DNA of 64,000 bases from positions 1 through 64,000 of the forward strand of contig NZ_CALIAV010000102.1 of assembly GCF_938045625.1 (NCBI RefSeq), given 5' to 3'. Of this stretch, positions 17,489 to 25,562 are shown in pieces. Position numbers and translations under genes: made by a program. The first letter of the stretch is position 1, and every line of letters begins with the position of its first letter. This DNA comes from an uncultured Campylobacter sp. GTDB taxonomy: Bacteria > Campylobacterota > Campylobacteria > Campylobacterales > Campylobacteraceae. The notes under the pieces are model-generated. The model worked only from the letters and a program-made list of their open reading frames with translations. It was not told where the DNA came from and ran no database searches.

Positions 17489-17494
17489 TATAAT
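17489..17494 (+). promoter_or_regulatory. -10 element (TATAAT) of the second cytochrome c gene
   Basis: TATAAT 33 nt before the ATG at 17527, in the same TTTAAGACTATAAT block as the first copy. The conserved leader also keeps a TATCAA...AAGGA segment before each start. Confidence 0.6.
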
Positions 17495-17526
17495 CTCGTC
17501 TAAATTTCTATCAACAAGGACGAAAA

Positions 17527-17829
17527 ATGAAAATATATCACATCGCTACCGCCGTTTTGGCGCTAAATTTATCTCTATTTGCGGCTAGCGGCGAAGCCAT
17601 TTACAAAAAATGCTCGGCCTGTCACGGCGAAAAAGCAGACGCAAAATACGCAAACAAAGTACCTGCGCTAACTAGCATCAGCAAAGAAGACCGCATAAAA
17701 GCGCTACAAGGATACAAAGACGGCTCAAACAACGCCTTCGGTATGGGCAAAGTCATGCAGCTGCACGCCAAAAACCTAAGCGACGAGGATATGGCGGCTG
17801 TTAGCGAGTATATAGAGGGCTTAAAATAA
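17527..17829 (+). CDS. periplasmic monohaem cytochrome c (c553-like), copy 2
   Basis: A 100-residue paralogue of the preceding gene with its own signal peptide (about 19 residues ending in LFAAS), a CSACH haem site, and a Met ligand candidate in GMGKVMQ. The two mature proteins share the YANKVPAL/YLNKVPAL segment, the KGYKDG/QGYKDG segment and the LSDEDMAA/LSDEDIAA ending. AAGGA precedes the ATG. Expression appears independent, from a duplicated promoter. The divergence around the Met ligand suggests different redox tuning or partners, which is inference. Confidence 0.88.
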   Translation: MKIYHIATAVLALNLSLFAASGEAIYKKCSACHGEKADAKYANKVPALTSISKEDRIKALQGYKDGSNNAFGMGKVMQLHAKNLSDEDMAAVSEYIEGLK

Positions 17830-18155
17830 GTTTGCGTTTAACATCGCAGGCTAAGCAAGAACCGCAAAGCGGCCTAAACCTTGCGCAAGGTATTAACGGA
17901 TTTGGCTTTTAAATTTGCATATTAGCGGCGACGAAGCAAAATTTAGCGTCTCCGATAAGTCAAATTTGCCTCGGAGACGATGTAAAATTAATACTACGAT
18001 TTGTGATTCTAAATTTAAGGTGCGGCTTGGATATGCTTAGTTTTTGCTTTACGAGCGGATATAAATTTAACTCCAAAACGCCGCGCTTTCATCGGTTATA
18101 AAGCCGCCCGTACCGCCGCTATCGTAACTTTGGCTCATAGCCGCAAGGGGCAAAA
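17830..18155. other. intergenic region with one hairpin, no gene seen
   Basis: No convincing reading frame. It contains an 8-bp inverted repeat, CGTCTCCG (17947-17954) and CGGAGACG (17972-17979), around a 17-nt loop that itself carries CAAATTTG. The hairpin has no following T tract. A 23-codon minus-strand ATG frame near 18070-18140 has no ribosome site and is not claimed. Confidence 0.5.
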
Positions 18156-18704
18156 CTAAATTTGATACTCGTTAGGACTTAGCTCTCCTCGTAAAAGTTT
18201 GCCAAAGCGCGCGGCTGCGGCATCTACGGCATCGTCGCCAAACTCTCCAGGCTCAAATCCGCTGCTGATAAACGGCACGGCAAAGTCCATCCCGCAGTAG
18301 TTTGCCGTGATCTTAAGCGGCGTTAAAATCTCATCCAAGCTAAAGCCGATAGCACCTTGTTTAGAGTATTCGCCAAGAGGAGTACTAACGCTTAGCGCAA
18401 GCTGCAAGACCTTGCCCTTAAGCGTGCCAGATCCCACCAACTCGTGCGAAAAGACGATGTCGATATAGGCTTTTAGCATAGGCGGCACGTTTAGCCAGTA
18501 CATCGGGTACAAAAACACGATGCGCTCGGCACCCGCTAGCGCGTCTTGCTCTGCGCGGGCGTCAATGCGCGTAATATCTAGGCCGTAAAGCCCCTCCAAA
18601 TGGCGCACCTTAGCGTCCGCGGTAGCCTTTGCTACCTGCGATAAGGCTTTGTTTACGCGCGATATGGCGAGATTTGGGTGCGATAAGATAATTAGCGTTT
18701 TTAT
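18156..18704 (-). CDS. NAD(P)H oxidoreductase, flavodoxin-like fold (KefF/MdaB type), apparent ATA start
   Basis: Reading from the ATA at 18704 gives a complete flavodoxin-fold quinone reductase of about 182 residues. The N-terminal strand and FMN phosphate loop is KTLIILSHPNLAISRVNKAL, followed by FLYPMYWLNVPPMLKAYID, the family's central FMN-contact motif. The earliest conventional start is the GTG at 18608, which would delete the first 32 residues including the FMN-binding loop. AAAGGAA lies 5 nt before the ATA, exactly where an ATG would be expected, and no ATG, GTG or TTG occurs between. Either this gene uses ATA initiation, or it has suffered a start-codon mutation. The enzyme would reduce quinones or protect against electrophiles using NAD(P)H. 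Confidence 0.75.
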   Translation of the reverse strand: MKTLIILSHPNLAISRVNKALSQVAKATADAKVRHLEGLYGLDITRIDARAEQDALAGAERIVFLYPMYWLNVPPMLKAYIDIVFSHELVGSGTLKGKVLQLALSVSTPLGEYSKQGAIGFSLDEILTPLKITANYCGMDFAVPFISSGFEPGEFGDDAVDAAAARFGKLLRGELSPNEYQI

Positions 18705-19587
18705 GTTGTTTCCTTTGTTAAATTTTGCGGAATAATATCGTTAAAAAACTAAAAATAGATTAAGAGGCTTGTGAGAGCGAAGCTTTTGCAAGTAAGAAGA
18801 CAAAATTTTAGAACCAAGCCATGCCCGTTCGGTGATTACAGCGATTAAATTTAAACGGCTCCAAGCCGCCTAAACTCCAAACAGGCGGCATACCCGGCCG
18901 GTGCGTCAAGCGGCCGCAAAAATATCGTTAGAGCGAGTAAATTTACGAAGGGATTCTTACAAAAGGATAAAATTTTCGCCGCCCCGCTCATTTGCGGGCA
19001 AAGGCTTTAGGCGCGAATTCGCCCCGTCCGCGCACTAGCCGTCGATAATCGCAAGCACGAATAAGAGCGCATCGTAGGCAATACCTCAAAATATATACGG
19101 CGAAATTTCGCTAAAAAGCATATTAAAATCAAAAGTCCGCCGAAGCGACCCGCAAAAAAGTTGGTGGTGCCGAGATTTACGGCATTACGACTATATCTAA
19201 AACCGATACGTAAAGCCGCATTGACTTAAATTTAACGACCGCTGCGTAAAATCCGAAATTTTAAGCGCGACGGGAAATTTAACCCGCCGCCTACGAAATT
19301 TTAATAACCGCGGCGAATACAAAAACGCCCGATTTTGCCCGAATTTACCCGCGCTGCGCAGCGACGCGCCCGCGTAGCTCGTCAAATTTCACGCCGAGTC
19401 TTACCCAGGATTGAAAATTACCGCTTAAATTTGCCGTAAAAATACGCCCCGTCAAATTTAAAAACGCAAATTTACCCCAAATCCCGCCCACGCTAAAAAT
19501 CAAATTTTGCGGCAAATTTTATAACCCAAAATAACCAAATTTTAGCGGCAAAGTCTCGAAAAATTTGCCATAAATTTAATTTAAACC
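18705..19587. other. long intergenic region rich in AAATTT, no gene seen
   Basis: About 880 bp between the oxidoreductase and ccoS without a credible coding frame on either strand; the longest frame (62 codons, 19197-19385) has no ribosome site or recognisable product. The second half, from about 19200, is studded with AAATTT or AAATTTT, often every 20-40 bp. In C. jejuni the flanking genes (Cj1153, Cj1154c) are close neighbours, so this is added DNA, possibly a decayed gene. Confidence 0.6.
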
Positions 19588-19800
19588 TCAATCCGGCGAC
19601 TTATACCCCTTTTCTTTACGGCGCAGCTCTAGCTCATAGGCATCGTTTAGCGCGTCCTCGTCGTCAAATTTAGTTCCGTCCAAAAATTTGCGCTCGTCGT
19701 CAAACTGCCTGGTCTTTAGCCCCCACAGTAGCGCCGCCAGCCCGCACGCGCCAAGCAGCGTAGAAACCCCGATCATCATCGCCACGACCGCCCCGCTCAT
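19588..19800 (-). CDS. ccoS: cbb3-type cytochrome oxidase assembly protein
   Basis: A 70-residue protein with one N-terminal transmembrane helix (about residues 4-27) followed by LLWGLKTRQFDDERKFLDG, the conserved W-x-x-K-x-x-Q-F-D-D motif of CcoS, and a charged cytoplasmic tail. CcoS is needed to mature the cbb3 oxidase, probably in cofactor insertion together with CcoI. Its ATG overlaps the stop of ccoI by 4 nt. Confidence 0.92.
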   Translation of the reverse strand: MSGAVVAMMIGVSTLLGACGLAALLWGLKTRQFDDERKFLDGTKFDDEDALNDAYELELRRKEKGYKSPD

Positions 19801-22199
19801 CGCTCGCTCCTAGCCCGCATCGCGTTTAACACGACTGCAACCGAACTTAGCGACATCGATAGCGCAGCCACGGCGGGCGCGACGTAGCCGGCCATCGCCA
19901 GCGGTATCGTCACGGCGTTATAGACGAGCGAAAAGGCCAAATTTTGCCGCACGATGCGGTATGTTTTACGTGCGAGCGCTACGGCAGCCGCGAGCGAGGC
20001 AGGGTCGTCTCTCATCAGTACTACGTCGCTTTTTTCGATACTCACGGCCGCTCCGCTACCCATGCACACGGCCACGCTTGATAGCGCGAGCGCGGCGGCG
20101 TCGTTGATCCCGTCGCCTATCATCAGCACGTTTCGGCCCTGATTCGCCAGCCGCTCCACGTAGGCGGCCTTGTCCGTTGGCATCGCGTTCGCGACCGTTT
20201 CGCCCACGCCAAGCCCCTCTGCTACGCGCTTTGCGGCGTATTCGTTATCGCCCGTTAGCATCGCTACGCGCATTTTGGCGTTTTTTAGCGCGTCTATACA
20301 CTCTTTGGCGCCCTCTTTTAGGCTCTCTTCTAGCTCAAATACAGCTAAAACCTCGCCGTCCACGGCAAAAAAATAGCTAGTGCCGCGCACGGCTTCGCCG
20401 TTATAAAGCCCTAGCTCGCGCATAAATTTTTCGCTACCACCCGCTAGCTTTTTGCCATCAAATTTAGCCTGCGTGCCGCGTGCTGCGATGTTTTCAAAGC
20501 CGCTTAACTCTAAAAGTTTTAAATCCTTAAAATTTGCGCGCAGGTACTCGCCAACGGCGCGGCTAACGGGATGAGTAGAGCCGCTAACTAGCGAAAAAAG
20601 CGCGCTTGCGTCAAATTTGCCCGAGTGCGTAAATTTACTCACCTTAAGTCGCCCCGAGGTAAGCGTGCCGGTCTTGTCAAACACGGCCGTATCGCACTTG
20701 GCTAAACTTTCGATGATACGCGCTTCTTTAAAAAGTATCCCGCGCCCAAAGCCCACCCCAAGCGCAATGAGCGTACTAACAGGCGTCGCAAGCCCTAGCG
20801 CGCAGGGACACGAGATCACTACGACCGAGATCGCGACGATGAGCGCGGCGGAGAGCTCGCCAGTGCGCCAGAACCAAAACGCAAACGTAGCTAGAGCCAG
20901 CGCCATGATAGCGGCCGAAAACCTAGCCGCGATAGCGTCTGCGAGCGCCTGAATACGCGGCTTTTTGGCTGCGGCGGTTTCGAGCAGATTTATGATACGC
21001 GCCAGCACCGACTCGCTAAACACGGCGCCGACCTCATAAACCAGCGTGCCGTCCATGCACACAGAGCCGCTTTTTATCTCGTTTTCGCCCTCTTTTGCGC
21101 TAAGATACGCGGGCGCGCTCTCGCCGCTAAGGCTAGAGAGATCAAAGCTCGCCGAGCCGCTGACGACGATGCCGTCTAGCAGCACGCGTTCGCCCACGCG
21201 CACGACTACGAGTTCGCCCACACGCACCTCCTGCACGCTTTTTAGCGTTATCTCATCGCCATTTTTGACGCTAACTGAGTTTAAATTTAACGAGTTTAGA
21301 TTATCGAGCGTGTCGGCAGCCTTTTTCTTGCTCATGATTTCCAGATATTTGCCGATAAATACGAAAGTGATTATCATCGCAACCGAGTCGAAATACGTCT
21401 CGCCGCGCCTAGAAAACATCGCATAGACCGAGAAAATATAAGCCGCAAGCGTGCCAGTAACGATAAGGCTATCCATATTTTGCGTTTTGTTTTTTAGTGC
21501 CGCCCAAGCGCCCCTAAAAAACCCGCTTCCCGTATAAAAAAGCACCGGCGTAGCGAGGATAAATTCGGCGAAATTTATGATAGAGCGCACGTCGGCGCGC
21601 ATGCCCGTGAAGTAGCCGCCGTACTGCGCGACGGCCAGCCACATGATGTTCATCGTGCAAAAAATGCCCACCAGCAGCCTCGCGTAAAACTCGCGCTTTT
21701 GCAGAGCGAGCCTGTGCTCCTGGGCCTGCGCGTCGTATGGGTAGGGCTCAAAGCCGATGGAGCGGATGAGGGCAAAAATTTGGGCCAAATTTATCTCTTT
21801 TTCGTCCCAGACGATGAGGGCTTTGTTATTAACCGAGTTTATATTTACCTCTAAAATTCCCTTCTGTGCAAATAAAACCTTCTCGTTTAGCCAGATACAA
21901 GCCGAGCAGTGGATACCCTCGATGATGAGCGAGATTTTGTTAAATCCGTTCTCGTTTTTAACGTAGTTTTGATAAATAGCCGAGAGGTCCTCTTGCGACT
22001 TTTGCGCCGCGTTTTTCGCGCTTAGGACGGGATTTAGCGTAGTTTTGCCAAGCCTTTCGTAAAACTCGCCCAGCCCGCTTGCGTTAAGTATCTCGTAAAC
22101 TCCCGCGCACCCCTCGCAGCAAAACAGCTCCTCGCCGCGCTCTATCAGCGCCTCGCGCTCAAATTCGCCCCTGCAATGCGCGCACTTAAATTTGCCCAT
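19797..22199 (-). CDS. ccoI: copper-translocating P1B-type ATPase for cbb3 oxidase assembly
   Basis: This P-type ATPase of 800 residues delivers copper to the cbb3 oxidase. It has an N-terminal Zn-ribbon (CxxC at 6-9, CCEGC at 27-31) typical of CcoI/FixI, a heavy-metal-associated domain with CSAC (98-101), about eight transmembrane helices, the intramembrane CPC motif (464-466), the phosphorylation site DKTGTLT (508-514), and the hinge GDGINDAAALA. All catalytic residues are present. The N-terminal Zn-ribbon and coupling to ccoS separate it from the detoxifying CopA. It is the first gene of the ccoI-ccoS operon. Confidence 0.94.
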   Translation of the reverse strand: MGKFKCAHCRGEFEREALIERGEELFCCEGCAGVYEILNASGLGEFYERLGKTTLNPVLSAKNAAQKSQEDLSAIYQNYVKNENGFNKISLIIEGIHCSACIWLNEKVLFAQKGILEVNINSVNNKALIVWDEKEINLAQIFALIRSIGFEPYPYDAQAQEHRLALQKREFYARLLVGIFCTMNIMWLAVAQYGGYFTGMRADVRSIINFAEFILATPVLFYTGSGFFRGAWAALKNKTQNMDSLIVTGTLAAYIFSVYAMFSRRGETYFDSVAMIITFVFIGKYLEIMSKKKAADTLDNLNSLNLNSVSVKNGDEITLKSVQEVRVGELVVVRVGERVLLDGIVVSGSASFDLSSLSGESAPAYLSAKEGENEIKSGSVCMDGTLVYEVGAVFSESVLARIINLLETAAAKKPRIQALADAIAARFSAAIMALALATFAFWFWRTGELSAALIVAISVVVISCPCALGLATPVSTLIALGVGFGRGILFKEARIIESLAKCDTAVFDKTGTLTSGRLKVSKFTHSGKFDASALFSLVSGSTHPVSRAVGEYLRANFKDLKLLELSGFENIAARGTQAKFDGKKLAGGSEKFMRELGLYNGEAVRGTSYFFAVDGEVLAVFELEESLKEGAKECIDALKNAKMRVAMLTGDNEYAAKRVAEGLGVGETVANAMPTDKAAYVERLANQGRNVLMIGDGINDAAALALSSVAVCMGSGAAVSIEKSDVVLMRDDPASLAAAVALARKTYRIVRQNLAFSLVYNAVTIPLAMAGYVAPAVAALSMSLSSVAVVLNAMRARSER

Positions 22200-22438
22200 C
22201 GGTTACTTTTTTCTTTCGTTTTTAAGATTTTAGATTATACGAAAAATTTCTAAAGCTTCGCTTGATTTTGCAAGCTTTGGCGTGGATTTTGATTGCGTCC
22301 GAATTTGACGGCAAATTTGACAGATTTTGCTCACGCATAGACGTAACCATAAATTTGATCAGATTTAGCCAAAACCCGCACCTTTCAAATGCCAGTTAAA
22401 TTTTAAGCTCAAATTTAACGAAATAAAACCGACCGCTC

Positions 22439-23548
22439 TCATGCAAACTCCCTATCTATCACGATGAAAATTTTATACCCCGGAAAGCTTAACGCTACTT
22501 CGCGCTCTATCTCGGCGCGCAGACGGCTTAGATTTTTCTCGGCAAAATCGACCACTACGTCAAACCTCACGCTCTTTTTCTTGCTATCGATGAAAAACGC
22601 GTGAAACCCGCGCACGCTGCTAAACTCCGAGAGCAGATTTGCCACGCAGGCGCGACTCTCGTCCTGACCCAAATTTACGCTATAAACGCCAAAAACCAGG
22701 TAAATCCTGTAAATTTTATAAATCTTAATCTGAAGCTCGTTTAGCCTCTGCGAAACCTCGCTAAGGGGCAAATGCTCGTCTATCTCGACGTTTACCGAGC
22801 CGACGTATCGCTGCGCGCCGTAGTTGTGAAGTATCAGGTCGTATGCGCCGCGCACGATCTCGCAGCGATTTACGGCGGCGTAAATTTCGTCGCTGATCTC
22901 CTTTTCGACGCGCTGGCCGATGATTTTATCAAAGGTTTCTTTTATCAAAAGTACGCCGTTTATGATAATAAAAAGCGATGCCAAGGCGCCCGCGTAGCCG
23001 TCTATCTGAATGTCGGCGAAGTATGACAGCGCAGCAGAGACGAGGATCACGCACGAGATGATCGCATCGCCCAGAGCCTCCTGTCCTACGGCTTTTAGCG
23101 AGATAGATTTGGTCTGTTTGCCGATCTTTTTGTAGTAAAAGCCAAGCGCAAATTTGACGAATATCGCGCAAAACAAAAACGCCAAAAACGGTATCGTAAA
23201 GCTTGTAGGCTCGGGCGCAAAAATATTTTCGACCGAAGTTTTTAAAAACTGAAATCCCAGCATCAGCACGATGACCGAGACTATAAGACCACCGATATAC
23301 TCGGTCCTGCCGTAGCCGTAGGGGTGGTCTTCGTCGGGCATCTTGCTAGCTAGCTTTGAGCCAAATATCGTGATGATACTTGAGCCAGCGTCGCTAAGGT
23401 TATTTACGGCGTCTGATATCAGAGCAACCGAGTTTGAGACCATGGCGATAAAAATTTTCGCCGCGGCTAAGAAAAAATTTGTAACTATGCCGATAAGCGC
23501 GGTTTTTATGATCGTTTTTTCGCGCTTGCCGTCTTTAAAATCCATCAT
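22439..23548 (-). CDS. cation diffusion facilitator (CDF) metal/proton antiporter
   Basis: The protein has six predicted membrane helices, starting TALIGIVTNFFLAAAKIF, followed by a cytoplasmic C-terminal domain of about 180 residues, longer than in FieF. The first metal site reads SDAVNNLSD with an Asn four residues before the Asp; N-x3-D there is known in Mn-exporting MntE-type CDFs. The conserved DEDHPYGYGRTEYIGG loop is present. I chose the ATG at 23548 because AAAGGAA lies 8 nt upstream; the frame is open to 23689 but would reach the rho start. Manganese as substrate is inference. It is inserted between ccoI and rho, which are adjacent in C. jejuni. Confidence 0.86.
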   Translation of the reverse strand: MMDFKDGKREKTIIKTALIGIVTNFFLAAAKIFIAMVSNSVALISDAVNNLSDAGSSIITIFGSKLASKMPDEDHPYGYGRTEYIGGLIVSVIVLMLGFQFLKTSVENIFAPEPTSFTIPFLAFLFCAIFVKFALGFYYKKIGKQTKSISLKAVGQEALGDAIISCVILVSAALSYFADIQIDGYAGALASLFIIINGVLLIKETFDKIIGQRVEKEISDEIYAAVNRCEIVRGAYDLILHNYGAQRYVGSVNVEIDEHLPLSEVSQRLNELQIKIYKIYRIYLVFGVYSVNLGQDESRACVANLLSEFSSVRGFHAFFIDSKKKSVRFDVVVDFAEKNLSRLRAEIEREVALSFPGYKIFIVIDREFA

Positions 23549-23690
23549 TTTGAGATTCCTTTTCGTTTTTGGTGAGATTATATCACTTCTTGACATCAAA
23601 GCCAAAATTTTATAAAATGCGACTTTCAAAAACTTCTTTTGAAACTTAAATTTATCTACAAAATTATTCCGTAATTTTAAAGAGGACACA

Positions 23691-25040
23691 ATGGAAAATA
23701 ACGCGACCCAGCCTGCAAATTCCGCGCAGGAAAGTCAAAAAACCACGAAAAAACACCAAAACTCGCGCACCCACATCCCCGTCGACGGACACAAGATCGA
23801 AGAGCTAAGAACTCTTAGCCTAGAGGAGCTCATAGCTATCGCAAACAGCGTAGGCGTCGAGAATCCGCGCGAATTTCGCAGACAAGATTTGATATTTGAG
23901 ATCCTAAAAACCCAAACAAAACAAGGCGGATTTATACTTTTTACGGGTATTTTAGAGATCACGAGCGAGGGCTACGGCTTTTTGCGCTCGGTAGACGCAA
24001 ACCTCAGCGACAGCTCAAACGACGCCTACGTCTCAAACTCTCAAATTCGCAAATTTGCGCTGCGCGTGGGCGATATTGTGACGGGCCAAGTACGCGAGCC
24101 AAAAGATCAGGAAAAATACTACGCCCTGCTAAAAATCGAAGCGCTAAACTATATGCCGCTAATCGAGGCTAAGGAGCGCCCGCTATTTGACAACCTAACT
24201 CCGCTTTTCCCGACAGAAAAACTTCGCCTCGAGTATGATCCGATGAAGCTAACAGGCCGCGTGCTCGATCTCTTTACCCCTCTTGGCAAGGGTCAGCGCG
24301 GCCTCATCGTCGCCCCTCCAAGAAGCGGTAAAACAGAGCTCATGAAAGAGCTAGCCCACGGCATCGCACGCAACCACCCCGAGTCTCATCTCATGGTGCT
24401 ACTCGTGGACGAGCGCCCCGAGGAGGTCACCGATATGCAGCGCTGCGTAAAGGGCGAAGTGTTTAGCTCGACTTTTGACCTGCCTGCGATGAACCACGTG
24501 CGCGTCGCCGAACTCGTCATCGAAAAAGCCAAGCGCCTCGTAGAAATGGGCAAGGACGTCATCATCCTGCTAGATAGCATTACCCGCCTAGCGCGCGCGT
24601 ATAACACCGTAACTCCGCCAAGCGGCAAGGTACTAACCGGCGGCGTGGACGCAAACGCCTTGCACAAGCCGAAACGCTTTTTCGGCGCAGCGCGAAACAT
24701 CGAACACGGCGGCAGCCTCACCATCATCGCCACTGCGCTCATCGACACGGGCTCGCGTATGGACGAGGTAATTTTTGAGGAGTTTAAAGGCACGGGCAAC
24801 AGCGAGATCGTCCTTGATCGCAATATCTCCGACCGCCGTATTTACCCGGCCATCAACGTACTAAAATCAGGCACCAGAAAAGAGGAGCTACTACAAAAAC
24901 CCGACGAACTGCAAAAGATCTGGGCTATCCGCTCGGCGATCGCAACAATGGACGACGTAGAGGCGCTTAAGTTTTTATACGCTAAGATGCTAAAAACCAA
25001 GGATAACAAAGAGCTTCTTTCGATACTAAACGAGTCATAA
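23691..25040 (+). CDS. rho: transcription termination factor Rho
   Basis: Rho is the hexameric RNA helicase that ends transcripts at C-rich, unstructured RNA. The 449-residue protein has a Rho-N helix bundle (about 35-75), a cold-shock-like RNA-binding domain with SEGYGFLRS (92-100), Walker [13 protein letters not shown] (207-218), Walker B and [11 protein letters not shown], and the Q/R-loop region [22 protein letters not shown], written here in parts [12 protein letters not shown] and [10 protein letters not shown]. Length is typical. AGAGGA precedes the ATG. Confidence 0.97.
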   Translation: MENNATQPANSAQESQKTTKKHQNSRTHIPVDGHKIEELRTLSLEELIAIANSVGVENPREFRRQDLIFEILKTQTKQGGFILFTGILEITSEGYGFLRSVDANLSDSSNDAYVSNSQIRKFALRVGDIVTGQVREPKDQEKYYALLKIEALNYMPLIEAKERPLFDNLTPLFPTEKLRLEYDPMKLTGRVLDLFTPLGKGQRGLIVAPPRSGKTELMKELAHGIARNHPESHLMVLLVDERPEEVTDMQRCVKGEVFSSTFDLPAMNHVRVAELVIEKAKRLVEMGKDVIILLDSITRLARAYNTVTPPSGKVLTGGVDANALHKPKRFFGAARNIEHGGSLTIIATALIDTGSRMDEVIFEEFKGTGNSEIVLDRNISDRRIYPAINVLKSGTRKEELLQKPDELQKIWAIRSAIATMDDVEALKFLYAKMLKTKDNKELLSILNES

Positions 25041-25290
25041 ATTTACGCATTTTTCGGCCTAAATTTACCGCCGCTTAATCTTTCGCGCGAGTCGTTTCGG
25101 CTCGCCGACCTACTTTAAAATACTCTAAATTTTATAAATTTACAAACCGTCGCCGCTTAAATTTATTCCAGCGACGGCTATTTGAGCGCCAAAATTTAAT
25201 GCGGCTTTTCAAATTTGCTTTTATCTTTTGCTGTCCGCCTCTTTGCGGGCATAAGCAATCATCAGCGTTTTTTCGCTTTTAGTTTTTTAC

Positions 25291-25380
25291 CTAGCCTAAA
25301 AGCTCTTTGTTTTTAGCATTCATCGCTTCTTTTTCGGCTTGCAAATCACTGACTTGCTTTTCTAGCTACTCAATCGTCAT
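25291..25380 (-). pseudogene. broken small coiled-coil phage-type gene with in-frame amber codons
   Basis: A strong ribosome site (GTGGAGG, 5 nt spacing) precedes an ATG at 25380 that reads MTIE, then TAG, then LEKQVSDLQAEKEAMNAKNK and ELLG, then another TAG. The heptad-like Leu/Val spacing and good leader show that a real coiled-coil protein was encoded. The two stop codons, and a further frame loss beyond, show decay. It lies in the prophage remnant upstream of the tRNA-like element. The product family is not recognised. Confidence 0.5.
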
Positions 25381-25470
25381 TTCGTCCTCCACAAGAGTTA
25401 AATTTAAGGCACTGCCTTTGATAGAATAGTAGCTTAAATTTTAAACGGGGTTGGTTTGGTAAAAATATGG

Positions 25471-25476
25471 TATAAT
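25471..25476 (+). promoter_or_regulatory. -10 element (TATAAT) ahead of the tRNA-like element
   Basis: TATAAT in the context TATGGTATAATAAGAG lies 12 nt before the acceptor stem of the tRNA-like element. This is a plausible distance for direct transcription of a stable RNA. A TTGGTT at 25451-25456 is a poor -35 match with only 14 nt spacing. Confidence 0.45.
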
Positions 25477-25488
25477 AAGAGTATCAGA

Positions 25489-25562
25489 GCGATAATGCCT
25501 CAGTGGGTCAGAGGAGGAGGCGTAAGCCTCGTTATGATTGGGTTCGACTCCCTTTTATCGCT
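25489..25562 (+). ncRNA. tRNA-like element (degenerate tRNA)
   Basis: The 74-nt element has a perfect 7-bp acceptor stem (GCGATAA/TTATCGC), exactly two linker bases, and a perfect 4-bp D stem (CCTC/GAGG) around an AGTGGGTCA loop. It also has a canonical TTCGACT T-loop closed by only three G-C pairs (two further positions mismatch). The anticodon arm is not normal: the region folds instead as a 5-bp GAGGC/GCCTC hairpin with a GTAA loop and has no U33-anticodon arrangement. No CCA is encoded. A promoter-like TATAAT lies just upstream. It may be a decayed tRNA, a phage tRNA-like RNA, or an old attachment site. The MuF gene's last 10 or so codons read through it from the other strand. Confidence 0.5.

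Noticed and set aside
18070..18140. 23-codon minus-strand frame (MSQSYDSGG...) after the oxidoreductase gene.
   Set aside because: No ribosome site or similarity; too short to support.
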